64,000 bases of DNA from Smallanthus sonchifolius. Lineage: Eukaryota; Streptophyta; Magnoliopsida; Asterales; Asteraceae. A program made the position numbers and the translations under genes. The stretch is taken from the NCBI GenBank assembly GCA_023525975.1, contig CM042018.1, positions 103,532,001-103,596,000 of the forward strand. Direction: 5' to 3'. Below, piece by piece: positions 12,164-22,893 of the stretch. The notes below the pieces were generated by a model. That model searched no databases and had not been told where the DNA came from. It worked only from the letters and a program-made list of their open reading frames with translations. Every line of letters begins with the position of its first letter. Position 1 is the first letter of the stretch.

Positions 12164-12243
12164 TAATTATTGTATGGTTTCTTTCTTATGTAGGTTCCAG
12201 TGCAGGTTAATTATTGTATAGTTTCTTTCTTATGTAGGTTCCA
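12164..12243. repeat. Tandem duplication, 44-bp period
   Basis: TAATTATTGTAT, then TTTCTTTCTTATGTAGGTTC, occurs at 12164-12199 and again at 12208-12243 with one substitution. It duplicates an intron-acceptor-like TATGTAG|GTTCCA. Confidence 0.85.
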
Positions 12244-13909
12244 ATGGCGAAGCAATTGATTTTCACCATGCTCTATCTCTTCTGTTTGGGGTTCATGTGA
12301 GTCAGATTTCAGTTGGCATGAGCAACTCATGTATACATTTGGGTAAAACTAGCTTTTAATGTATGTGACAATGTTTTATGCGTCATTACATTAAAATACC
12401 CGTCGTCTATCCGATTGTAAGGTTGTTTTGGAATATGAAGGTAGTAGAAAAATAGAAGCAAAATGTTGTCTTATGTTTATTAATTTCCAGTTTACTTACT
12501 AAGCTTTTTGGGTAGACAATTTAATTCACTTTTCATTGTATTACATTAATTAGGAGGTTGTATGCCTTACAAATAAACTTTGGGCTAATTTCTATTGGTT
12601 TGATCTATTTGACTCGGTCCCTTTTTATTTGACCCTTGAGATAAGACACCCCAAATCAGCCCTATATAAAGAAACAGGTTGAAATTGTTACCTCTAACTA
12701 AAAGTAACTTCGATCAACTATAAATGAGCTAGTTATCTATATGTTGATGGATTTTTTATATTAAAGTTTAAGTTTTGGCCCACACTACTACTACAGAGGT
12801 TCGCTAGATTATGTCATCAACAAAGTAATTAGAGAAAATCTGAATATGTTTTGATTTATTTAAATTATTTGGTTGTGTCTAACTCGGCCCTAACTCTCTA
12901 TCTCTCATATTCCATAAATCGAAGAAGATACATGCTAATTACATTGCACTACCCGTATTGGGACGGGTATACTACTAGTTTCTAATAGTTTGTACGCGTA
13001 TGCACGGGTTTTGGGTATGCACCCGATTACATAGCCACTTTTTGTTTTGTTGACTTGGTCACAACCTGTAGGAGTCCTAAATGCATTGTTTGTGTCCACT
13101 TGACTAGTAGGACCCGGTTAGGACTCGAATTTTATCCTTTTTTGTCAACTGTGTCGCATCACTCGCCCGCATTGTCCAGGTGAGTTTCGCGGCCCCACTT
13201 TACTTACTGTTTACTGTTTTTGGGGGAAAGTTGTTTCTTTATTTATTTTTAGTCACGTGTTATATGATACATTGATACATGAGTTTATTTTTTTAATGCC
13301 TTAAAGTCCTCAATTTTGGGCAATCAATTAGCTGAGCCTAGCTGTTGGGAATTTTAGGTAGTACTACTAACCTAATTTTTACCAGACTTGTAGGGTCACT
13401 TGGGCGCAAAGTTAGCCAATTTTTACGCGGTTGTTTGCATTAGACTTCCGTATAGGGTACTTTATTTTTATTTTGTTGAGGCTTTGATTGCAGCTCATGA
13501 TAATATGTTGTCTAATACATGTGTACTCGATCAATGTATTTTTGATCACTTTGGATTTTTATCAGAAATTTTTATAGAGTCGCAAAACCTGCGAACTCAC
13601 CAACTATTTATATAGTTGACCCGTTTTCGAAACATGCTTTCAGGTAAACAGAATTGAAGAAGAGATTTTTATGAGGGCTCGCTTTTGGATTATAATTATT
13701 GTTTTTACTTTTTATTATGTACTTTGGTTGTAGTCAGACATTTAGACACTTTGTACTGTTTTAGAGATTTTTCTTGTATTTGTACCGTCGTTAGAAGCAT
13801 GCAGTATGGTTCAATGTAATGAACAATTTTCATTTTAGTTTCTCTTGTACTTGTGTTCAATGCGATATACCGGTTACATCCCGTACTTCCGCCTTGGCAG
13901 GGTGTGACA

Positions 13910-14475
13910 AGTAGAGAGTAGATATGCTCTTTCGCTTTGTTCGCAATAGGGGAGGCTACGAAACTCAGCATTATGCTAGTTCGTATGGCCATTCGTGGCT
14001 AAACCCTTTGTATTGCTTGGGTGAAGATGAAGTTTGGTGTATATTAATGTTTAATTTATTAGTCTAATGGTATGTTATGTTAAAAAAAACAAACTGATTA
14101 ATAAAAGTTAATCCATTCAAATTTTACCACGTGACCTATTAGTTAAATATGTTAAGAAAGGAATTTCAAAAACTTTGGGGCAACGAGCCAAATGCCATTG
14201 GGGCAATGGTAAAGCCCTTAACCTTGAAGATGGAGGTTTAGGGTGCGATGAATTTCAACAACTTTGGGGCAATGGTAAAGCCCTAAACCTTGAAGAAGGA
14301 GGTTTAGGGTGCGATACCCATGCCATGGCCACCAGCCTCCCCTTCTTTCATTAAATACCTTTTATTCTTTTAACAAGCGATTATCTCTTCTATTAAATCA
14401 AAATTTTAATTTCAATTTACTATATATCTTTTTATGCAGACACCTTTTTAAATTCAACGTGCTAGTTAATTATAA
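13910..14475. repeat. Retroelement flank and imperfect tandem duplication
   Basis: An imperfect duplication at about 14161-14322 repeats GGGGCAATGGTAAAGCCC and GGAGGTTTAGGGTGCGAT. The rest resembles retroelement leader DNA. No gene was found. Confidence 0.5.
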
Positions 14476-15540
14476 CTAGAAATGTTGCTTCGCACTCTGC
14501 GGCGGGAAGGGTCATTAAACGATTAGTGCGGTGACATTAACGTGGCTAAGCAAAAAAAAAAAACGTTGTTAAATAAATTTTTCCCACGCTGCATGACGAG
14601 AGGAGGACCTTAAACGGTTGAAGCGGTGACATTAACATGGCTAAACATAAAAAGAAACGTGGTCAAATACATAAACGAAACGTATGAAGTTACGGCGACT
14701 CAGTTGTGGAGATCAAAACATAGATAAAAGACAATTATATAACGGTTTTCAGTCGGTGTTGGTCTCATTCTTCACGGTACCAGCACGTTACCGTTAGTCG
14801 ATATAACCCACGATACCAAAAAAATATTCTATCTTGAATATGGCTCCGTTTTTAACAAAATTTATACCGGGACGTTAAAAAAATAAACAAACAAACACAA
14901 ATAATTAAGGAAAAATCAATTTATATACACTACATAGGGTAAACTTGAAACTTTAAAAACTTGAGTGGATCAAAATAACATTTTATAAAGTTGAGAGACA
15001 ATTTTTACCATTTCACCAAAGTTGAAGGGTTGAAGTGTTCGCCACCGACACTTCTGATTAAGTAGTAGTATAATTTTTCCCAGCGGTGTTATTTATAATA
15101 AAAATTGCAACACGTCTGTAAAATAAGTGTAGAATGTGTTTTTTCACTATTTTGATAATTTTACATCTCTTTTTTCTATCACAATTTTTATATTATAAAT
15201 TCAATATATTATCAAAACTTGACTAATTTAAACAGAAAGCAAAACCAACGGAATTATCAACGTAACTCATCCACTTAAATCTTGACATGTGTGCTATTAT
15301 TTATATTATTTGTTTGGCTTTAGTATTATTACTTTGTGTTAATTTTATTATTATATTATTATTTTATTTAATATTAAATTATTATTATTATTATTAGCCC
15401 CTACTACCCTTCACAGGCCAATAAGGTTACTATCGACGTAACATGTGCCGATGTCTTTTTAGAAATGTTATATTGCAGATATACATGTACACGTGCTGAC
15501 ACGTACAAAGTCCCCGCCGCACCCCGCGGGCAATCTGTGT
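14476..15540. mobile_element. Helitron-like debris
   Basis: CTAGAAATGTTGCTTCGCAC (from 14476, preceded by A) resembles an inverted Helitron 3' end but the hairpin is weak. Inside, a block of about 110 bp is roughly duplicated (GCGGTGACATTAACGTGGCTAA at about 14528 and its variant at about 14622). At 15509-15530 a CCCGC/GCGGG hairpin is followed by GTAGT, one mismatch from the Helitron CTAGT terminus. Confidence 0.4.
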
Positions 15541-16842
15541 AGTTATGTTTTATAATTTTATTGTTTTATAGTTTACTCAGTTTAGTACTTCACATATATT
15601 TGTGTTAGACAATTGTTAATATTGTAACATTCTATTTTTGGGTATAATTTAAAAGTTTATTTGAATAATTCCAGTGAAGGGTTTTATTTACTTGAATTAT
15701 CTTAATCAAGTGTGTTTAGTAATATGTTATGGAAGGTTAGTGATAACTTTGTGTTAATTGACATGTTAATGGGTGGACTAAACCTTTTGTCAATAATGAA
15801 ATATCCTAAAACATGAGGCACTGAAGTTGTCATATAGTGAAAACTAACTAAAAAGGAAGTTAAAAGGGGGTAAAGACTCATTTTTGGTCAAAATCAAAAG
15901 TGTGTGGGTGGTGCTTGGAGAAACAAAGGGAAGAGTAGGAGAATCAAGAACAAGGTTTTAATTCAACAAATTAAAGTTAAAAATCAAGAGTTTTGTTTAC
16001 AATTATCATTCCTTAATGAAGAAACAAGCTTCGTAAGTATGCTTCTAACATAGAACTCTAGATGTTGGGAGTTGTTATACATAGATGATGAAAGGTGGAT
16101 ATCATTCCATAATTAATCTTCTCTTGGGTCGAAATCATCATGTTTAAATTGATTATGATGTTAGATGTTGCAAGAACTCCATGATTAATGTTTCTATGTT
16201 GTTGCATGTTGATGATCTATGGGGTTCATATGGGTTTAGATTATAAACCGAGTTGGAAGGTTAACTAATGATGTTCCTAAGTTAAAAACACTTTCGTTAA
16301 TGTTATCAAACTACTAGAAATGGTTTAACTAAACACTATAGTCAAGATTGAGTTTTGATGATGTTGAGAATTGGGGGTGTTGGGAGGTTTGACCTAACAT
16401 GTGGAATTTGGGCTTCTGATTATAACTGGTATAATTCATCTCTAGTATGTAAATTTTAGTAGAAATGATTCAATTAAGGTGAAATTGAAATAAAAGGAAT
16501 GAATTAGTATGTCAACAAGATGAATTAAGAATTTAGTGAATTTGGAATGAATTTAATGTTGAAAGTGTGTTATAGGAATAACAATTTAGTTGAAATTAGT
16601 TTTTACACTAAATCAAGTGTTAGTAGTTTGAAGTGAGTCAGTTTTGTTTAATCATACACCAAACGAGTCATTTGAGTAAATGAGTTAAATGAGTTTAATT
16701 CATAATGTAGATGATTATGTTGTTGGTAACGAGACTAATTGGATTGTATAATAAATGTCCAATTGGCTTGAAGGTTGAATGTGGGGAAATAAGCATTATG
16801 CATTGAAGTGGAAAAGTATGTCAATAATTTAGTTATTAACAT
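15541..16842. other. Retroelement-like DNA hosting the copia insertion
   Basis: AT-rich LTR-style sequence (TGTAACATTCTATTTTTGGG near 15620). It carries the left copy of the copia target duplication AACAT (16838-16842) and resumes at 28045. No coding region was recognised. Confidence 0.4.
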
Positions 16843-17154
16843 TTTTATTAAAGATGTTCAAAAGTACAAGGGTGGTTTTTGTCAATAGCTGAAACTTAAA
16901 GTGCAGGGGGCTATTAGTAACTTGTTAATAGTTCCAGGGGGTTAGTGGTTAATTGTGTCTTAATAAGCTTGGTTGTTAATTTTCTGTTAATCAGTTCATT
17001 GATCTTGTTTTCATACGCTCCTAAAAATTTGGGGGTTTTCCTTTTGTAATCGTTTATCTTGAATAAAGAATCGATAATCGTTTGGCATTCATAATCATTT
17101 TAGATTGTTCTTCTGTGGTGTTAAGTTGGTGTGTCGATTGATCTAATTATAACA
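16843..17154 (+). repeat. 5' LTR of the copia element
   Basis: Begins TTTTATTAAAG (TG mutated to TT; the 3' copy has TGTTATTAAAG) and ends TAATTATAACA. It contains a TTGAATAAAGAATCG polyadenylation-like signal near the end. Confidence 0.92.
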
Positions 17155-17156
17155 AT

Positions 17157-17168
17157 TGGTATCAGAGC
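17157..17168 (+). other. Primer-binding site, tRNA-iMet type
   Basis: TGGTATCAGAGC, two bases after the 5' LTR, is complementary to the 3' end of initiator tRNA-Met, the standard copia primer. Confidence 0.92.
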
Positions 17169-17212
17169 CTCGTTCGGCTCGATTTCAAGGAAGGAGGTTC
17201 GATTAGGTCAAA

Positions 17213-18010
17213 TTGGAATTCGCAATGGTATCCACCAAGTTTGAATTAGAGAAATTTGATGGGCGAAACAATTTTGGGCTATGGAGAGTCAAGATGAGAG
17301 CCCTATTGGTTCATCAGGGAGTCGTAGATGCTCTAGCCGGAGAAGCATGTCTTCCGGCGACGTTATCCGACAAAGAGAAGAAAGATACATTGGAAAAGGC
17401 ATATAGTGCCATTATCTTAAGTCTTGGTGACCGGGTCTTGCGTGAAGTGTCGAAGGAGACTATAGCAGCCGGTATATGGTCAAAATTGGAAGGTCTGTAC
17501 ATGACTAAATCCTTGGCCAATAGGCTTTATCTCAAGAAAAGGTTATACACCTTTCACATGGCTTCTAGGAAGTCAATTGAAGACCACACTAACGAGTTTA
17601 ACAAGTTGGTTCTTGATCTTGGCAATATAGATGTGGATCTTGATGATGAAGACCATGCTGTGATTTTTCTGACTTCATTACCCCACTCATATGAACATTT
17701 CGTGGACACTCTGATGTATGGAAGGGAAACATTATCCATAGAAGAAGTCCTATCTGCAATTAACTCAAGAGAATTGAAGAAAAGGACAGATGGTCTAGAA
17801 GATTCAGGAGGATTGGTGGTGAGAGGGAGGTCAGAACAAAGGTCCTTTAGGCCAAAGAATGCTAATAGGTCAAAGTCAAAATTTAAGAGAAAATGTTATG
17901 TATGCAATTCTGAAAAGCTTCTAAGAAGGGACTGCCCAGAAAGGAAGAACAGAAAGGGTGATTCTAATAACTTCAAGAATCAAAACAATTCATCTCCAGG
18001 AGGGGTATGA
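17213..18010 (+). pseudogene. Copia gag (capsid and zinc knuckle)
   Basis: A 265-codon open frame. FELEKFDGRNNFGLWRVKMR near the start and the following helices match the copia capsid family (UBN2/Retrotran_gag). A basic stretch leads into CYVCNSEKLLRRDCPE at about residues 228-243. The normal knuckle is CX2CX4HX4C, but here the His position is Leu and the preceding Gly-His is lost, so zinc binding is probably broken. The frame closes at 18010 with a stop, before the protease, which is now 3.7 kb away across the Athila-type insertion. It is part of a dead element. Confidence 0.88.
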
Positions 18011-18057
18011 TAGTGCTGATGTCTTGGTGGTTTCAACTGGAAAGAATAGTGACCAAT

Positions 18058-18804
18058 TGATTTATGCTGAACGGTCTATAAAAACCAATATAAAAACCAA
18101 TATAAAAACCTAACCTAGACACTCTAGCTTTAAATTTATAAATCTAGACTCAACCTACTACTAGACCACACAACCGGCAAGTGTACCGATCAATTGTAGT
18201 AAAGTCTACTGTAAGTCCGGATATCGAACCCACGAGACACTAGTGACAACTCTACCTAGACTCTGACTAAGCTAACTAAACTGAATTATATAGGGGGTTT
18301 TGTGCTGATTATAACTAATGGAACCCTCTAACTAACGACACCAAATAGAAAGCAAGAGACTTTAGACAACTCACAAATGGGGAAAGCACTACCTAGACTC
18401 TGAATCCTATGCATGTACCTTGGAAATCTATCGGATACGGAAACTATGATGGAACCGGGCTCTTAAAATACGACACACTTAGACAACCTAGTGGATCCCA
18501 GATCATTATCCAGGTGTGACCAAAAAGGAAACCCTAAGGGACATGTGAAACTCACCATTTAGTCGGATCACCTCTCAGCTATCTCCAACAACACTAAAGT
18601 ACTCGTTAGTCAGATTACCTCTCAGTCTCACTATCTCAATACACCTTTCGGTGCAAGGAGAAACTTGAATTCACTTGAAAAGACACGGAATAACAATGAC
18701 GCTAAGAAACCCTCCTTTCAGAGAATTTGACCTAAAAGCCCTAACACCAAAGATTACCCGACAACTTCGCACCTTTCAGCTATTGAAGTAGGCAGAATAC
18801 TCAA
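18058..18804 (-). repeat. Truncated 3' LTR of the Athila-type element
   Basis: Very similar to the first 740 bases of the LTR at 20062 up to GGCAGAATACTCAA, where similarity stops abruptly. About 900 bases of LTR and adjacent sequence are missing. Confidence 0.85.
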
Positions 18805-20037
18805 GTGCATTAGAAGAGTCAAGCTCGTCACCCGGGAAATTAAATGACTCAAGATTATCACAATTATATTCAATCAAGTCGGGTTCCGAGTACTTACCTG
18901 GACCATCACCCACAGTATCATCCGATGATTCTTCTACCTCTGCTTCATCATCATCGCTGAAGAAGTCATCATCGATGGGCTCTGGCCCGCAACTCTGTGG
19001 TGTATAAACCGAAGGTGGGTCTGGTGCGGAGTATTGTGGACTCATAAGTTGCACCTCTCCCATTAATGTCCCCGGTTTTGGAGCTGCTTTTTCTCTTGCC
19101 AGCCTCAGATTTGCTAGCTCATCCGTTAGCCTCCCAGATTCATCTAGGAGGTGAAGTTTCTCTGCTTTAGTTATCAGGTGCCATCGAGTGTTCATGATTT
19201 CTTGCACCTTCCTCTGCTCCTCCTTGATTGTATCTTCGTCTCGTATTACCTGCATCGATTCGTTCTCACAAGACAAGTGTAAACTATCACAAGAAACTGC
19301 GTGATCTTGCAAGGAATCGGTATAAACTTCATCACTACTGAGATCAAGGGCAGAAGACTTACCTGGAGGTGGGACTTGTGTTCACCTTCTATCACTGTGA
19401 TTTGCACGTCGTCCATTATAGTCTTTAGTGATGGGGTTTTCAGAATCACTTCTCCTGATGCAATTTCAATTCCAATTTCGTTTCCTTCACGATCATAAAC
19501 CACACGCTCTAGATTTGTCGGCTGTTGTGATGCAATGCGAGCGATTATTGCCTGGATATCCTTCTCATACTACTCATTTGCCTATTTGCACAAGGCATTC
19601 AACTGCTCTTGAGTTCTATATCCCCCATAGGGTTGTGTTTGCGGATAATGATCACCATAATAGTCCGTGGAGTATCCCGATGAATTAGGACAACTGAGTA
19701 TAATGGGGACCTCCACAGACCTCGCACCACACATTCCCATATTGATCCCTTTGAGCATAATAACGTCCTTGGTAGTTGTACCCTTAATAACGTTCCATAT
19801 CAATCCCTGCAAAGGACACTCAAACAAAAAGGATCACGAGCAATATATATATAATAAAAATAAAAAATATTAAAGAAATAAGAAAAATACTAAGCTAAGC
19901 AAATAAACAAATATTTACAAAGACTCACTAAAAACAAAGAAAAGAAACGGACACTAGACACCCTACGACTCAAAACACAAATAAGACCAGATAGTCAGTT
20001 AAGTTCAATCAAAGTTAGATACGTTATCGCCTAAGTG
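18805..20037 (-). pseudogene. Athila-type gag/leader remnant
   Basis: Reading minus-strand from about 19797, an ATG opens a frame encoding MERY-stop-GYNYQGRYYAQRDQYG and then CEVCGGPHYT, a CX2CGGPHxT knuckle-like motif of the kind seen in Athila gags, with in-frame stops. Further on (19312-18776) is a 178-codon open stretch with an acidic region (DDDFFSDDDEAEVEESSDD). Function is lost; the identity as Athila-derived gag is moderately sure. Confidence 0.6.
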
Positions 20038-20056
20038 TCCCCGGCAACAGCGCCAA
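20038..20056 (-). other. Primer-binding site, Athila type
   Basis: Minus strand reads TTGGCGCTGTTGCCGGGGA, one base off the TGGCGCCGTTGCCGGGGA site typical of Athila/Tat elements, six bases inside the LTR edge. It fixes the element's orientation. Confidence 0.85.
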
Positions 20057-20061
20057 AAACT

Positions 20062-21710
20062 TGATGTGTGCTGGACGGTCTATAAAAACTAATATAAAAA
20101 CCTAACCTAGACACTCTAGCTTTAAATTTATAAATCTAGACTCAACCTAATACTAGACCAAACAACCAACAAGTGTACTGATCAATTGCAGTAAAGTCTA
20201 CTGTAAGTCCGGATATCGAACCCACGAGACACTAGTGACAACTCTACCTAGACTTTGACTCAACTAACTAAACTGAATTATATAGGGGGTGTTTGTGTTG
20301 ATTATAACTAATGGAACTCTTTAACTAACGACACCAACTAGAAAGCAAGAGACTTTATGTAACTTACAAATGGGGAAAGCACTACCTAGACTCTGAATAC
20401 TATGCATGTACCTTGGAAATCTCTCGGATACAGAAACTATGATGGAACCGGGCTCTTAAAAAATGACACACTTAGACAACCTAGTGGATCCCAGATCATT
20501 CTCCAGGTGTGACAAAAAAGGAAACCCTAAGGGACGTGTGAAACTCACCAGTTAGTCGGATCACCTCTCAGCTATCTCCAACAACACTAAAGTACTCGCT
20601 AGACAGATTACCTCTCAGTCTCACTATCTCAATACACCTTTCGGTGCATAGAAAAACTTGAATTCACTTGAAAAGACACGGAATAACAATGACGCTAAGA
20701 AACCCTCCTTTCAGAGAAGTTGACCTAAAGGCCCTAACACCAAAGATTACCCGAAAACTTCGCACCTTTCAGCTATTGAAGTAGGCAGAATACTCAACCC
20801 TAAAAGACTCTCAATCGATGTTCCTATGGATATAATGTAGTAAACCATAAACAAATCACATGCACACAGCTAGTGACCTAATATGCAACCATACATGAAA
20901 GACATTCACAAAGTAGCATATGGAATATTCAATAGATCATAAATCAAGATTAAATACGCAAATACATCCAATCAAACAAAACCAAGTTCTTTATTTTAAT
21001 ATTAATCCATCAACAAGAAACCGAAATCCGAAATCAATCCAAATAACAACGCATAATCATCAAAATCCAGGTAGTTCAAGAAATCTAGCCTACTACCATC
21101 ATCAAAACATCAACACAAAGTCTAATATCCAGAATCATGATGCAAGATAGATGAATCAAAGAGCAAAAGATAAGAAACATAAACAGAAAAGACGATAATC
21201 CAATCGATCCACACATCTAACGCTTCAATCCTTGATCCCTTGAGACTTCCCCACTTAAAATCGCCAAAAAGGTCTGATCTTTACGTCTGGAATCTAATTC
21301 TAAACCCTAGAATCGAACCTCACCTTTTATACCTTGAAAATAGGTGAAAAGTAACTGGGTTCTCCTGCGTACCGCGAGGCCAAGGAACCCCATCTCTCGC
21401 GTACCGCCGAAGAAACAAGTCGCGCAAAAGTTTCCTGAAAACACACCTCTCGCGTACCGCGAGGGGAAGACCTTCATGCCTCGCGTACCGCGGGGACACC
21501 ACCAAAACAAAAAGTTCATGGCCTTTACTTGATTTCACTCATTTACTTGTTCCTTGCCCATACTTGATTGTTTCAGCTCCAAAGTGACCCGATTACCTAC
21601 AAACAATGGCACAAATCAATACTAACTATAAACGACTCAATACGACTCTAAAAACAAACTAAATCGACATGAAATACACAAGAATAAGAGGTGTGCTTTG
21701 CAACACATCA
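20062..21710 (-). repeat. Full-length LTR of the Athila-type element
   Basis: 1649 bp, ends TGATGTGT and ACACATCA. It contains a cluster of four palindromic CTCGCGTACCGCGAG-like words at about 21365-21495. The same LTR family recurs at 47823. Confidence 0.88.
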
Positions 21711-22893
21711 CCAATGGATTATGGAATCAAGAGGTTCCTATCACATGACTCCAAACAAGGAATTCTTTAAAGAATTGAAGTTGGAGTGCCTAGGTGAAGT
21801 GAAGCTAGGAGATGATAGCCCATGTCAGATTCAAGGTTATGGTTCTGTGAATTTGAAGATGGAGAATGGAACCATAGTGGACTTGACTGATGTCAGGTAT
21901 ATTCCCCAGTTAACTAAGAATCTGATTTCTTTAGGCACTTATGAAAAGGCTGGATATACAGTTAGTCTAAAGAATGGCAAATCCAGGGTAATTAAAGGCT
22001 CTATGGTTGTGCTATCTGGGAGCATGACTAGTAATAATCTGTATATCCTTGATGGTAAGGCTTATGTTGGTAGTGTGTCATTAGTTGAGACTAAGGTGGA
22101 GAGTCTAGCTATGTTGTGGCATAGAAGACTTGGCCACATGAGTGGTCAAGGCCTTAATGTACTAAAGAAACAACAGTTAATAAAATAGTTAAAGGAGTGA
22201 GAGTTTGGTTTTTGTGAGCATTGTATCATGGGCAAATCTCACAGGGTAAAATTCAAAAGGGGAATACACTACACAAAGGGGATTTTAGACTATGTGCATG
22301 CTGACTTGTGGGGGCCATCTAGAACTGCTTCTTTGGGTGGAGGTCATTACTTCTTGTCAATTATAGATGACTATTCTAGGAGGCTTTGGGTGTTTATACT
22401 CAAGCATAAACATGAGACTTTTGCCAAGTTTAAGTAATGGAAGATTCTAGTAGAAACTCAAACTGGGAAGAAATTCAGAAAGTTAAGGACTGATAATGGG
22501 TTAGAGTTTTGTAACAAGGAGTTTGATCAGTTGTGTAAGGAGCAGGGTATGGGCAGGCACTTGACAGTTCCAGGTACTCCTCAACAGAATGGGTTAGTGG
22601 AGAGAATGAACAGGACATTATTAGATAAAATGAGGTGTATGCTTCATGATTCAGGGCTACCAAAGAGCTATTAGGCAGAAGCAGTCTCTGCTGTAGCATA
22701 CCTAATCAATAGATCCCCTTCATCAGCTATTGATATGGTAGTTCCTATGGAGAAATGGTCAGGTGCTAAGGTTGATTAAAGTAATATAAAGGTGTTTGGG
22801 TCACTTGCCTATACACATGTGAAACAAGGAAAATTGGAACCAAGGGCAATGAAATGTATCTTCCTGGGATATACTGAAGGTGTTAAGGGTTAC
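21711..22893 (+). pseudogene. Copia protease, pre-integrase and integrase (first part)
   Basis: WIMESRGSYHMTPNKEF is the copia protease active-site region, but the catalytic DSG reads ESR, so the catalytic Asp is replaced. Next come the pre-integrase motif LWHRRLGHMSG, and integrase core segments DYVHADLWGPS, DNGLEFCNKEF and TPQQNGLVERMNRTLL. In-frame stops occur at 22186-22188, 22435-22437, 22672-22674 and 22777-22779. The frame is interrupted at 22893 by the LTR insertion and resumes at 25828. Confidence 0.9.

Larger units (their letters stand above)
10700..12978 (+). mobile_element. Helitron-like insertion carrying gene fragments
   Basis: The 3' end is textbook for a Helitron: a 7-bp stem hairpin (TACCCGT at 12950-12956 and ACGGGTA at 12963-12969), then five bases, then CTAG (12975-12978) followed by T. 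Upstream lie several exon-like pieces with splice signals: ATGGCAG|GTCAGT near 10836, a GAPDH exon fragment at 11629-11681, an exon-like block at 11687-11760 ending AAG|GTACT, and one starting at about 11923 after CAG. The pieces come from at least two genes. The 5' TC end was not located, so the start coordinate is a guess. Confidence 0.55.
9974..13909 (+). mobile_element. Solo Ty3-type LTR, interrupted by a Helitron
   Basis: Starts TGTGACAATCGCGACTTTTA and ends GGGTGTGACA, flanked by the perfect 5-bp duplication AGTAG (9969-9973 and 13910-13914). No internal domain is present, so it is a solo LTR left by recombination. A likely promoter is GGATATAAATACCCC (10351-10365), followed by a GAGAGA tract. 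The apparent length (3936 bp) is inflated by a Helitron-like insertion ending at 12978. Confidence 0.8.
18058..21710 (-). mobile_element. Athila-type Ty3 element, truncated, nested in copia
   Basis: Flanked by the perfect duplication CCAAT (18053-18057 and 21711-21715). In minus-strand orientation the 5' LTR is 21710-20062 (ends TGATGTGT and ACACATCA), then a primer site, a damaged gag-like leader, and a shortened 3' LTR (18804-18058). No pol remains. It is either a non-autonomous derivative or one with a large internal deletion. Confidence 0.88.
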
